A stretch of 64,000 nt of DNA from a virus. Positions 55,512 through 63,951 of the stretch are shown piece by piece (position 1 is the stretch's first letter; the number at the start of each line of letters is the position of its first letter). A program made the translations under genes and the position numbers. The stretch lies in the IMG/VR virus record IMGVR_UViG_3300011445_000020, positions 1 to 64,000 of that record, one strand, 5' to 3'. The notes beneath the pieces are model-generated. The model saw nothing but the letters and a program-made list of their open reading frames with translations. It ran no database searches and had not been told where the DNA came from.

Positions 55512-56393
55512 TTACTCCTCCTCTGCGACCGCAGTCGCGCGTTTGGTCTTCTTCTTCGGCTTCACTGGAGCATCACCGCTGACTGCTGCCTCGTACTCCA
55601 ACCACCACGACGAAGGATTCCGTTCGAGCACACGGCGGGCGAGCGGGTTCGCTGCCTCCTCGTCACTCGTGCGGAGCTTCGCGACGAACTTCCCGTCGTT
55701 CTCTGTGATCGCCACAACAACCGCACTGACATCTTCCTCACCCGGGATGATGAGTTCATCGCGCACGAGTCGAATGACCGTGCTGAACTGCGCCGGCAGG
55801 TAGTCGATCATCTGGCGACCCGGGTGTTGCGGACCACCGACCGAACCGCTCCCATCAGGAAGGGGCTTCGACTCCTCATGACAGATGAAGATGATGTGCT
55901 TATCTGGATGACGATCGAACAGCATGTCGAGGTAGTTCTTCGACAAGCCATCCACACCCTGGTAGTCACCGCGATTCGGGATCGCGATCCCTCCCTTTCC
56001 GATCTCACCAACCACGTAGTGCTTCTCCCGATCGAGCGATAGAGAGTTCGCACAGTAGCTGATCGAGTCGAGCGCAACCTTCGTGTAGGTATCCACGACC
56101 AGCACGCCGATGTCGTCATCGAACTCCATCATGCAGAACTGCATGAAGAGAGCCGTCGGATCGTCACCACGTGGTCGCATAACTTTGACACGGTTGCGCT
56201 TGCTCTTCGAGATCGACTGGAGGAGCCACGAGTTCTTGTCGGCCGCGTAGTACGCAATCCGCCCCCAGGACTCGGGGACAGACAAGCCGAAGCGGGTCTT
56301 ACCCACGCCGGCGCGACCGTAGATCATGATCCTCTCTTTGACGATCTCGTCGATCTCATCGCCTTCGAGAAAATCGAGAACGTTCTTTGCCAT
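55512..56393 (-). CDS. Sak4-like RecA-fold ATPase/recombinase
   Basis: A 293 aa AAA_24/Sak4-type protein. Walker A IYGRAGVGKT at residues 23-32, Walker B IGVLVVDTYT near 100, then KHIIFICHEES and a DxxxG-rich core, with a Lys-rich end. Sak4 proteins promote single-strand annealing and strand invasion with SSB. Neighbours SSB-like, primase and PD-(D/E)XK nuclease support this. Confidence 0.82.
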   Translation of the reverse strand: MAKNVLDFLEGDEIDEIVKERIMIYGRAGVGKTRFGLSVPESWGRIAYYAADKNSWLLQSISKSKRNRVKVMRPRGDDPTALFMQFCMMEFDDDIGVLVVDTYTKVALDSISYCANSLSLDREKHYVVGEIGKGGIAIPNRGDYQGVDGLSKNYLDMLFDRHPDKHIIFICHEESKPLPDGSGSVGGPQHPGRQMIDYLPAQFSTVIRLVRDELIIPGEEDVSAVVVAITENDGKFVAKLRTSDEEAANPLARRVLERNPSSWWLEYEAAVSGDAPVKPKKKTKRATAVAEEE

Positions 56394-56409
56394 TCACTCT
56401 CCTACTTTG

Positions 56410-56592
56410 TTAGTTCGTGACGCCCCGACGGATGCGAGAGATCGTCTTGCGCGCCGAGTTGCGGGACGCGAAAAAGCGCGTGCGACTGTTGCGATCCGTC
56501 AGCGGTTCACCGTTCATCAGGATGATGTAGGTTCCGTTTGAGACGCCGATCTCGTACGTATCGACAGTCAGAGTGCTGGTGTTCTGCGACAT
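56410..56592 (-). CDS. Small protein (60 aa)
   Basis: ATG 56592 with GAGGAGG upstream. The product SQNTSTLTVDTYEIGVSNGT... is beta-rich with a basic, helical end (RNSARKTISRIRRG). Gap between this and the primase gene is 64 bases of non-coding AT-richer DNA. Unknown function. Confidence 0.55.
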   Translation of the reverse strand: MSQNTSTLTVDTYEIGVSNGTYIILMNGEPLTDRNSRTRFFASRNSARKTISRIRRGVTN

Positions 56593-56656
56593 CTGTTCCT
56601 CCTCGTGTGAGTGGGTGGTGCTCCTAGTGTATCTTCTCATTTTCCACAGCGTTCTG

Positions 56657-57676
56657 TCAAGCCCCATAGGCCGTGTTCAGCGCATGTTCGACCTGCTCAG
56701 GTTCGAGTTGCTCTCCCTTCCCGCGAAGCTTGTTCGCATGACTCAACGCCTTTCTCGCTTCCTCGCGTGAGACACCGAGTTCATTCAACTTCTTCGCGGT
56801 ATGCCACATCACCTTGTGGCGACCCGGCTCAGCCTGCCCGAACGTCAGATACACTTGAGCAGTCCGTGTGAGATGCGGATAGACATCCTGCCACGGGAGC
56901 CCACGAGCGAGCCCCCGGGGCGTCTCTGGATCGATGAGCGCCGTCTTCGGTGTCCCCTCGATGAGCTTCGTCGCGAGCCCCTTGTACACATGCACCGAGG
57001 GCTCAACGAGGTACGCCATCCGCCCTGTCTTGCGGTTGATCGTCCCCGGGCAGCGCATCACACGTGGCAAATCGCTGACACTTGTGTCGATCCGACAACC
57101 GTACGTCACACCGAGAGCTTCGTCGAGCCGCTTGAGCCAGTAACCGTTGACGCGTCGTGCGACCGAAGCAACCGTGCCTACTGCTGTGCACACTCCAGGA
57201 ATGCGCTTGCTTTCTTCCGTAACGATGTCACCGGCGAACATGAAGCCCGGTAGCAGCATCGGAACGTCATCGAGCCTGATCCACGCCTGCACCCCACGAC
57301 CGCTATCGATGATGATCGGCGGGTGCTTGAAAAAGTCCTGGCCGCCCCATGAACCGAAGAGAGCGAGTGCTCCCCCGAGAGCGTTGTACGGTGAGTGCTC
57401 TTCTTCAATCGGGTCCATGTCGATCAGGAAATAGGACCAGTGTGTTACCTCAGCCGCCGTGTGACGTGCTCCCAGAGTGCTTCCTGTAGGGTTCGGTGCG
57501 ACGTATACATTGCGGTCAACGTATGCTCGCGCGAACGCGACCAGTTCCCTGGGATTACGAGCGAAGTCGCCATCTCGCGCATCACCACCTCTTGAAAAGC
57601 AACGAACGACACTTCCTGGGGGGTGAGGGAGGATGGACCAGAGTAGGTCGATCTCACTCTTCAGTGACCGGCGCAT
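56657..57676 (-). CDS. PrimPol-type DNA primase
   Basis: A 339 aa primase. FLIDMDP near residue 96 is the catalytic DxD, and PPIIIDSGRGVQAWIRL near 130 is the SGxGxH-like strand of the archaeo-eukaryotic/PrimPol family (bifunctional prim-pol). A later region RVMRCPGTINRKTGRM and a C-terminal helical PriCT-like part (HTAKKLNELGVSREEARKAL) follow. Makes primers for the family A polymerase. ATG 57676 begins the folded part; upstream codons are Ser/Thr-rich. Confidence 0.85.
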   Translation of the reverse strand: MRRSLKSEIDLLWSILPHPPGSVVRCFSRGGDARDGDFARNPRELVAFARAYVDRNVYVAPNPTGSTLGARHTAAEVTHWSYFLIDMDPIEEEHSPYNALGGALALFGSWGGQDFFKHPPIIIDSGRGVQAWIRLDDVPMLLPGFMFAGDIVTEESKRIPGVCTAVGTVASVARRVNGYWLKRLDEALGVTYGCRIDTSVSDLPRVMRCPGTINRKTGRMAYLVEPSVHVYKGLATKLIEGTPKTALIDPETPRGLARGLPWQDVYPHLTRTAQVYLTFGQAEPGRHKVMWHTAKKLNELGVSREEARKALSHANKLRGKGEQLEPEQVEHALNTAYGA

Positions 57677-58589
57677 AGGTGTCCTTTCGGTCCTTGAAGA
57701 CCTCGACATCTTCGAGACTGATTTCGCCGATGAGGACACGGAAGTAGGGGTCTTCGCTGTTGCCACCGTAGCCTCCGTTCATCTTCTCGTTGGGAGCCGG
57801 GATCACACCGCTCTCGATGATCTGCTTCATCTCCATCACGTGCTGCCGCATGGAGAACATCACCGCGCTGTGGAACCCGCTCTCCATGTCGTAGTTCACG
57901 ATGTGCTGCCAGAACATCTCAGCCGGCGTCTTCGTGTTCTCGTTCTTCTTCCCCACGTTCGTACGGAACTTGAGCTTGCGAACAAGATTGAACTGCGTGC
58001 CCCCGTACTTCAGCACCTTGCCCTTCTTGTTCTTCTTCTTCGCGTACTTCTTCGCAAGGTGCTCGCCGTACAGGTGCTCGTGGTAACTCCGCTTCTGAAG
58101 ACGCGCGTACGTACCGAAGTTCATCGAAGCCGCGAGCCCACGATTCTGCCGATGGTAGATACGGTCAGCAATCACGATAACGTTATCGGGACGGCCACGC
58201 CACACGAGCCATGGAACCTCCGGGTCTTGATACTCGAACGGCTCTTCAACCTCCAACGACTCAGTCACCGGGTAGTGGTCAGTCCACAGGGGAAACGCCT
58301 CGATCATATCCTCGATCGTCTGCACCGCCTTATTGAGTGTCGGCTGAGACGACGGGTGCTCCAACCAGATGCCCCTCCGAAACTCCGCACACTGGCTCAT
58401 CGCGATCTTCTCCAGCGGTTCTTCACCGTTGAAGTACGCTTCGAAGATCGTGTGCAAGAGCTTGCCGGCATCGAGTGCCGGGGAGGACGCAACTGGGACG
58501 CGATTCTGCACCCACTTGCACCACCACCTAAAGCGGCACTGAAAAAAATCTTGCACCGAAGACACGTTTACGTAGTACGGGTTAGGCAC
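57654..58589 (-). CDS. PD-(D/E)XK nuclease (Cas4/RecB-like)
   Basis: A 311 aa protein from GTG 58589 (GGAG 8 bases upstream). SVQDFFQCRFRWWCKWVQNR near residue 15 is the usual N-terminal signature, GKLLHTIFEAYF provides the conserved His, WRGRPDNVIVIADRIYHRQN near 135 resembles the D...ExK part (the second acidic residue is not clear), and the C-terminus is basic and helical. Likely processes DNA ends in recombination. Contains no clear 4Fe-4S Cys set. Confidence 0.65.
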   Translation of the reverse strand: MPNPYYVNVSSVQDFFQCRFRWWCKWVQNRVPVASSPALDAGKLLHTIFEAYFNGEEPLEKIAMSQCAEFRRGIWLEHPSSQPTLNKAVQTIEDMIEAFPLWTDHYPVTESLEVEEPFEYQDPEVPWLVWRGRPDNVIVIADRIYHRQNRGLAASMNFGTYARLQKRSYHEHLYGEHLAKKYAKKKNKKGKVLKYGGTQFNLVRKLKFRTNVGKKNENTKTPAEMFWQHIVNYDMESGFHSAVMFSMRQHVMEMKQIIESGVIPAPNEKMNGGYGGNSEDPYFRVLIGEISLEDVEVFKDRKDTYAPVTEE

Positions 58590-59028
58590 GGTTAAATCTC
58601 CTGATCTGTTCAAGTCGTCTATCCTGCCACTGTTGACGACGTGGAGAGAGTCGTGTACGGTTTGATGTCATGCCCTCCATTTCTTCTGCGATCTCAACTA
58701 GCAAAATAGCCTGCTTTTTCTTCGTCCGTAAGTAAGGACGGAGCAGACGGAGAACGCGTGCAGCCTGCTGTGTAGTCACTACCCATCGATATGATTGCTT
58801 GTAGTGGGCGGCTTTCTTCTTCTCCTTCAGTACCGATCCTCGGCCGAAGAGCCGGGACAGATCGTAGATGGTCTGTCGATGTGTCATCGCTACACTCAAT
58901 CGAAGATCGAGAGAAGTCCAACCACGAGAGCCATCCCTGGCAACACGGCGTCCGTAAATAGAACCTTCTCCATCCACAATCCCGGCCGCCCAAGCAAGAT
59001 CACACTTGTCTAGTTCCCTGTTATGCAT
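58582..59028 (-). CDS. LAGLIDADG homing endonuclease
   Basis: A 148 aa protein from ATG 59028. LAWAAGIVDGEGSIY at residues about 10-24 is the LAGLIDADG helix with the catalytic acidic residue, then a beta-rich DNA-binding part (RGWTSLDLRLSVAMTHRQTI) and helices (KKKQAILLVEIAEEM). A single motif means it acts as a homodimer. It overlaps both neighbours by a few bases. A different fold from all other homing nucleases here. Confidence 0.85.
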   Translation of the reverse strand: MHNRELDKCDLAWAAGIVDGEGSIYGRRVARDGSRGWTSLDLRLSVAMTHRQTIYDLSRLFGRGSVLKEKKKAAHYKQSYRWVVTTQQAARVLRLLRPYLRTKKKQAILLVEIAEEMEGMTSNRTRLSPRRQQWQDRRLEQIRRFNRA

Positions 59029-60082
59029 TCGGCAAGCTGTCGTTATCAAGCAGGTTCCGCATCCCCGCACGGACATTCTCGATGCCCGCAGCGCCATCGA
59101 ACTGCTCACCGCCTGCGCCAGTGTCCCGTTCGGCAGCCGGAGGCTGAATACCCGTCGGTACCGGAGGAGCCACAGTCTCACCCACATTACGAGCGAGAGC
59201 CGCAGCGACCGCATTCTCCGCACGCATCGGAATCGCACCGGTCCCTTCCTCGACCTCGACCGCCCCACGAGGGAGCGCCCGACGGGCGAAGTCCTCGGCG
59301 GCAGCGATTTCAGCAGCAGCGAAATCGATCTCCACTTGCGACAGTGTCTCCTCACTCACATCTTCGCTCACGACCTCGGGCGGAGTCAAGCCCTCTTCCT
59401 CCGCGAACGCCAGCGCAGCGTTTTCGATCTCGGTCAACTCACCAGACTTCGGAGCTTCGATTTCCTCCGCCTTCTTGAGTGGGAGCGGATCAGGCAGGAT
59501 GTACGGCGTCTGCTTCTGGAGGATCACCGAGCCTTTACCCAGGTTGCCCGGAAGGATCGCTGCAATCGACCAGCCGTCCGGTCCATTGACCATCTCGGTC
59601 AGATACTCGCCGAGGTTCAACGGCTCGGTTGCAGACTTGTCGTTCGCACCCGGGATGTTCACGCGCTTCCCGTGGCTCTTCGCGTCACGTTCGGTCGAGT
59701 AGAACTCCTGGAGTAGAGCAACCCATTTGACACCCTGCGGAGTCTCACGAAGCTGCGCCTTCGGGTAGAGGTGACGCACGCTATACGGAAGGTCATACTC
59801 CGACCAGTCCACATCAGTGCCCGAGATCGTCGCTCCCACCGGCTTATCACCTTCGAGCCCGCCGACCTGAGGCGGACTATCAGGGTCCTCGGAGCCAGAG
59901 ATGGTCTGCCCTCGCTTGGTGAGGAACTCAGCCATCTTCTCACGAATCTGCCGCATCTTCTCCGGGTCCACCTCGCGCAGCCCCTCGGGGACCGAGACGT
60001 CCGCCATCGTGTCCGTCGTCTCAGTCGTCGTGTCTGGCGGAGTCATCGGTTCCTGATCTTGTCCTTCATTGCTATCAACCAT
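59021..60082 (-). CDS. Acidic hypothetical protein (353 aa)
   Basis: From ATG 60082 (AAGAGGAG upstream) a Glu/Pro/Thr-rich, partly disordered protein with a structured segment around residues 80-180 (VDWSEYDLPYSVRHLYPKAQ, KWVALLQEFYSTERDAKSHG, GEYLTEMVNGPDGWSIAAIL). The C-terminal half is acidic and Ala-rich. Not recognised. Confidence 0.55.
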   Translation of the reverse strand: MVDSNEGQDQEPMTPPDTTTETTDTMADVSVPEGLREVDPEKMRQIREKMAEFLTKRGQTISGSEDPDSPPQVGGLEGDKPVGATISGTDVDWSEYDLPYSVRHLYPKAQLRETPQGVKWVALLQEFYSTERDAKSHGKRVNIPGANDKSATEPLNLGEYLTEMVNGPDGWSIAAILPGNLGKGSVILQKQTPYILPDPLPLKKAEEIEAPKSGELTEIENAALAFAEEEGLTPPEVVSEDVSEETLSQVEIDFAAAEIAAAEDFARRALPRGAVEVEEGTGAIPMRAENAVAAALARNVGETVAPPVPTGIQPPAAERDTGAGGEQFDGAAGIENVRAGMRNLLDNDSLPNA

Positions 60083-60251
60083 GTTGTTTTCTCCTCTTGG
60101 TTCTGATTCGGTGACAGTTAGCGCAGACGAGATCACATTTCGCGATCTCTTCTAGAAATGCCTGTTTTGAGCGCGACATAGACTTGCTGATAGAAAAACG
60201 CTTACGTCCTCTGACGTGGTCGAAATCCATGCACTCAGGCGGAATCACCAT
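60075..60251 (-). pseudogene. 5'-truncated HNH homing endonuclease
   Basis: Only the C-terminal half of the family seen at 6055 and 50051 is left: CMDFDHVRGRKRFSISKS, CDLVCANCHRIRTKRRK. The first CxxC and the basic N-terminal region are missing, and the frame begins within the previous gene's final codons. A decayed homing nuclease. Its stop overlaps the start of 59021-60082. Confidence 0.7.
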
Positions 60252-60522
60252 GTTCAATGATAGAGATCAACAGTGTCCCCTGGCGAAAAGAGATAAACTG
60301 TTCTCCGTTCTCACTAGTGCTACGGTCAGTCGGCTTGCCCAGACGGAGCGAGACCATCAGCTTGGCCCATGCGTCCGAGGGGGCGAAGACGTTGAGCACA
60401 GTCGGCGACTCAGCGTCATCATCATTCGTCACTTCGAGAGCCCACACTGCATCGGCGGGCAGCCGTTCAATCAGTAGCAGCGCGCTACCGATCGCCTCCA
60501 GTTGTTGTCGAAACATGCTCAC
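60235..60522 (-). CDS. Small hypothetical protein (95 aa)
   Basis: GTG 60522 in a GTGA overlap with the glycosyltransferase stop; GGAGG upstream. A helical start (MFRQQLEAIGSALLLIERLP) and beta-rich end (NGEQFISFRQGTLLISIIEH). Unrecognised. Its 3' end may have been replaced by the HNH fragment. Confidence 0.55.
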   Translation of the reverse strand: MSMFRQQLEAIGSALLLIERLPADAVWALEVTNDDDAESPTVLNVFAPSDAWAKLMVSLRLGKPTDRSTSENGEQFISFRQGTLLISIIEHGDSA

Positions 60523-61448
60523 TTTTTCTCCTCCGGAGGAACGAACCGTCGAGCCGGCCACTCATGAACAAGGTCCCCGTAGTCGCCCTGCTTCTGGTGC
60601 CACTCGTAGTTGAAGCTGAGTAGTCCCTCAATCATCTCCTCGTTGTCTGGGTCCGCAGTGAACCACACATCGTTACCTTGCCCTGCCCATGCTGCAAACT
60701 GTCCGATCTCGTTGTACTCAGCGGCCGTAATCTTCTCATCAGGGTCCGGTGCAAAGTTCGCCCAGTACTTCTTCCTCTCGGCGTCCCACGTGAAAGAAAG
60801 CAACCCCACACCCATGCTCCCGTAGCTGCGCGAGAAGCTCCAGATCGAACCGACTTCAGTAGTTCGAGCCAGCGAGGGCCAGAGCTTCCACTCCGGGCGC
60901 GTGAGCGTCCAGCAGCGGTCGGCCCAAGTGTAGTTCTCGTACGCCTCGATGTTCGTCTTCAACCACACCTGATCGCCTGCATACTCCGAACCAACGTAGC
61001 CGAGCTTCTCCTTGTTGTTCGGCACCACGAGACAGTGGCCATCGAGTGGCTCCGCCCCAGGTGCACGCCAAAGGAGCCCAAGGTACGGCGACATCACGCG
61101 GCCAATGATCACCTCCGGCTGCCTGAGTTCACCCACGATCCGACGAATCTCATCGAATGCCCGAGGGAGGAAGATGTCGTCATCATCCTGGAGGACGAGC
61201 CAATCTCCCTTCACGTGCTTGAGTCCGTAGTTAATCTGCGAGTGCCCCCAGTCGCGCGTCTTCGTCGTCGCAACGTAGCGGAACGGCGGACCGATAAGCT
61301 CGACAAGTTCTGCCGTCTGCTTGTGGTAACCGTCCCCCACGATGAGGATGTCGTCGCCGGGGATCAGCCCTTGGTTCTGGATCGAGTTGATCGTACGTAG
61401 CAGAGACGCGCGCCCAGGTGTTGCGATCACCACTCCGAGGGTGATCAT
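60519..61448 (-). CDS. GT2-type (GT-A) glycosyltransferase
   Basis: A 309 aa GT-A enzyme. GVVIATPGRASLLRTINSIQ at the N-terminus, DDILIVGDGYHKQTAELVEL and WLVLQDDDDIFLPRAFDEIR near residue 85 (DxD metal site) match family 2. The C-terminal half is Trp/Tyr-rich and may bind the acceptor. It lies in one operon with the aminotransferase, dehydrogenase and acetyltransferase, so it probably transfers the sugar they make. Acceptor unknown. Confidence 0.88.
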   Translation of the reverse strand: MITLGVVIATPGRASLLRTINSIQNQGLIPGDDILIVGDGYHKQTAELVELIGPPFRYVATTKTRDWGHSQINYGLKHVKGDWLVLQDDDDIFLPRAFDEIRRIVGELRQPEVIIGRVMSPYLGLLWRAPGAEPLDGHCLVVPNNKEKLGYVGSEYAGDQVWLKTNIEAYENYTWADRCWTLTRPEWKLWPSLARTTEVGSIWSFSRSYGSMGVGLLSFTWDAERKKYWANFAPDPDEKITAAEYNEIGQFAAWAGQGNDVWFTADPDNEEMIEGLLSFNYEWHQKQGDYGDLVHEWPARRFVPPEEKK

Positions 61449-62518
61449 AGTGCGAAACTCCGAACCGACGCGATGATGTGGGCACGCTGCTCATCGGTCA
61501 CCCACCACCCGCACGGGATGTTCAGGTGACACGAATCGTATTCATCGAGCCCGGGCAAGTCCCCGTTCGGAAACTTGTACGCACTGTGGTGATCCACTCG
61601 CGCGTGGACCTGCGAAGACATGATCCCGCAGTTCTCCAAATGAAGCTTGAGCTTGTCGCGATCCTCCGGGTCGTACAGCTTGATCGGGAACACCCAGTAA
61701 TTCGACGAGACAGAGAAGGGAATCTGCTCCAGGAAGGGCAGGTCCCCTAGCTCCGCCCAGAGCGAGCCTGCGTTAATCTGGTGACGGAGGACGACACTCT
61801 GGAGCTTCTTCAGATTCGCCAGCCCGATCGAGGCGTTGATGTCATTCATGTGGAACTTCATCCCCGCTTCCTGAATGTCCTGCGCACAACGAAAATCCTT
61901 CGACGATGTCCGGTCGAGCCCGTACCACCGGAGCAACCGGAGGGCTGCCCTCGCTGCTGGATTAGGCGTCGAGACTGCGCCACCATCACCGCAGGTCAGG
62001 TGCTTGATCGGGCCGAAGCTGTAGCAGATGAAGTCACCCGTCGCACGATCACCGATGAGCGGGCCGTGCGCTGCGTCCTCGATGACCGGAATACCCGTGG
62101 AGCAGAGGCCCGCGTAGTCGGGCGGCCGTCCGGTCCAGTTCACCGCGATGATTGCCTTCGTCCGTCGGTTGACCTTCATCGCGACGTCGAACTCGTTGAT
62201 GTTACCAGTGGTCCGGTCAACGTCCGCCCACACCGGGCGGGCACCGACAGCGAGCACAGGTGCGATCGAAGCGACGCACGTGAGTGGAGGGCAAATGACT
62301 TCGTCTCCCGGTCCTACGCCCAGGTACATCAGGACGGCGTGGATCGAGGAGGTGCACGAGTTCATGCTGACGACGCCGTACGGGGTGATCCGTTCGAGTT
62401 CCTTCTCAAACTCATCAACAACAGCACCCTGGCCGATGAAGCCGGAGTCGAGCACCTGGGCGACAGCATCTTTCGCAACGGGCGTCATCATCACCTTGAA
62501 GAGCGGAATATAGGTCAT
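61445..62518 (-). CDS. DegT/DnrJ/EryC1-type sugar aminotransferase
   Basis: A 357 aa PLP enzyme. SGFIGQGAVVDEFEKELERI near residue 25, VSMNSCTSSIHAVLMYLGVG (PLP phosphate loop), PVIEDAAHGPLIGDR (cofactor Asp) and SFGPIKHLTCGDGGAVSTPN with the PLP Lys near 165 are the family features. It converts a nucleotide keto-sugar to an amino-sugar. ATG 62518 in an ATGA overlap with the SDR gene; an ATG three codons earlier is possible. Confidence 0.9.
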   Translation of the reverse strand: MTYIPLFKVMMTPVAKDAVAQVLDSGFIGQGAVVDEFEKELERITPYGVVSMNSCTSSIHAVLMYLGVGPGDEVICPPLTCVASIAPVLAVGARPVWADVDRTTGNINEFDVAMKVNRRTKAIIAVNWTGRPPDYAGLCSTGIPVIEDAAHGPLIGDRATGDFICYSFGPIKHLTCGDGGAVSTPNPAARAALRLLRWYGLDRTSSKDFRCAQDIQEAGMKFHMNDINASIGLANLKKLQSVVLRHQINAGSLWAELGDLPFLEQIPFSVSSNYWVFPIKLYDPEDRDKLKLHLENCGIMSSQVHARVDHHSAYKFPNGDLPGLDEYDSCHLNIPCGWWVTDEQRAHIIASVRSFAL

Positions 62519-63153
62519 GCTAGCCATCCTCCATCCACTGCGACCGACGCTCCGGTCATGTACGACGATTCGTCTGAGAGAAGGAACATCACGACCTTCG
62601 CAATCTCCTCCGGGTGGGCCATCCGCTGCAACGGTGTTCCGCCGTTAACGTACTCACGGTAACCCTGGCTAGTCCAGTACGCCTTCGACATCTCTGTGTC
62701 AGTGAACCCGGGACGGACCTCATTGATCCGGATACCGTGCCGTGCGTACCGGCGAGCGGCGTTACGCGTCGCCATACTGAGCGCAGCCTTCGATGTGTGG
62801 TAGGAGAAGGACAGCCCAACCCCTGCGTCTTCGGCGTAGATACTGGTGATGTTGACGATGTGCCCTCGCTTGGCTTCGACCATCCGAGGGAGCACATGAC
62901 GCATGCCGAGTACCGGCCCACGAAAGTTGACCGCCATCACACGGTCGAACTGTTCAAGCGACTCGTGCCCCAGAGGATTCGTGAACCCGATACCCGCACA
63001 GTTCACGAGCGCATCTACCGGAGGTGTCATCGCCCAGTCGATCTCGTCAGCGACGTCGCCGACGAACCGCACCACCTCATGGTCAGTGGCTTCTACGATC
63101 GCAGCTACAGCCGCTCCGATCCCCCGCCGCCAACCCGTCACCAAGATTTTCAT
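62515..63153 (-). CDS. Short-chain dehydrogenase/reductase
   Basis: A 212 aa SDR. TGWRRGIG at residues 6-13 (nucleotide loop), VNCAGIG near 50, SIYAEDAG, YHTSKAALSMATRNAARRYA (catalytic Tyr-Lys) and PGFTDTEMS are visible. It uses NAD(P)H to form or reduce a keto group, plausibly on the nucleotide sugar. The GNAT gene's end overlaps its start. Confidence 0.9.
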   Translation of the reverse strand: MKILVTGWRRGIGAAVAAIVEATDHEVVRFVGDVADEIDWAMTPPVDALVNCAGIGFTNPLGHESLEQFDRVMAVNFRGPVLGMRHVLPRMVEAKRGHIVNITSIYAEDAGVGLSFSYHTSKAALSMATRNAARRYARHGIRINEVRPGFTDTEMSKAYWTSQGYREYVNGGTPLQRMAHPEEIAKVVMFLLSDESSYMTGASVAVDGGWLA

Positions 63154-63667
63154 GGTACCTCACGATCTCGTCGAACGATTCCTGTTGCGTCTGCTGCCCG
63201 AGCTTGACGAAGGGCGGGGGCCATGAGCACTTGATCGGTTGCACGTCACCCTTCGGCGGACCATCGTTCACCCAACCGAGGGCGTAGTCGATGTGCTGAA
63301 TCGCCTTGTTGCTGAGGAGCAGTTCGCCCTTCATGTCCGAACCTGCGAGGAGGAGCGTCCGCTTGACGACTTCCCACCCGTAACCCTTACCTCGCGCCCA
63401 CGAGGGCACGCCACACGAGGGCCACGCGAAACCATCGCGCATCGCGATGCGAGCGAACCCAATCGGTGAGAGTGCTCCGCTGCTGTTATCCATGAAGAGA
63501 TAGTGGCGGATGTGCTCGCTGTACGTCCTGCGGTAGATTTCCTGCGCCCCCGGCGTGACCGGCTGTCGGACGCCAGTCAAGCCATCGACACAAGCATTCC
63601 GTACGTTGCGCAAGACCTCCCACACAGAAGGATCAGCGTTACGTGCAATGAACATCGTTCGAATCAT
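63083..63667 (-). CDS. GNAT-type acetyltransferase
   Basis: A 194 aa protein from ATG 63667 (ATGA with groES). A beta-rich N-terminus and IGFARIAMRDGFAWPSCGVP then SWARGKGYGWEVVKRTLLLA, the RGKGYG acetyl-CoA loop near residue 105, define a GNAT. It likely N-acylates the amino sugar. The last 24 residues run over the SDR gene and may not be needed. Overlap length (71 bases) is unusual. Confidence 0.78.
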   Translation of the reverse strand: MIRTMFIARNADPSVWEVLRNVRNACVDGLTGVRQPVTPGAQEIYRRTYSEHIRHYLFMDNSSGALSPIGFARIAMRDGFAWPSCGVPSWARGKGYGWEVVKRTLLLAGSDMKGELLLSNKAIQHIDYALGWVNDGPPKGDVQPIKCSWPPPFVKLGQQTQQESFDEIVRYHENLGDGLAAGDRSGCSCDRRSH

Positions 63668-63951
63668 ACGCCCTCGATGACCGCGAGGATGTCGTCCTCG
63701 TTCACGATCATGCACTCGGTCGTGCGCTCGTCCCCCGGGAGAACGACAGGGCAAGGGGCACCGACAAAGTCCTTCATGATGATGAGGTCACCGACTTCAA
63801 TGCCCCCCTGCTGTAGGGTACCGACAGCCCAGACGATCCCGTTCTTCGACGGCTTCTCCTGGATCGTGTCCGGGATAATGATGTGTTCCGACTCCGCCTT
63901 CCGCTCCTCGATACGTTGCACGAGTACACGTGCTCCCATCATGCGAATCAT
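63664..63951 (-). CDS. groES: Co-chaperonin GroES
   Basis: A 95 aa GroES. GARVLVQRIEERKAESEHII, PDTIQEKPSKNGIVWAVG, KDFVGAPCPVVLPGDERTTE and a VNEDDILAVIEG end match the family (about 95-100 aa). It caps the host GroEL barrel to fold capsid or other phage proteins. The mobile loop is ESEHIIIPDT. Upstream gene overlaps by ATGA. Confidence 0.92.
   Translation of the reverse strand: MIRMMGARVLVQRIEERKAESEHIIIPDTIQEKPSKNGIVWAVGTLQQGGIEVGDLIIMKDFVGAPCPVVLPGDERTTECMIVNEDDILAVIEGV

Noticed and set aside
54810-56042. A 410-codon plus-strand frame opposite the SSB-like and Sak4-like genes
   Set aside because: Leu/Arg/His-rich antisense product with no ribosome site; the minus genes have clear motifs.
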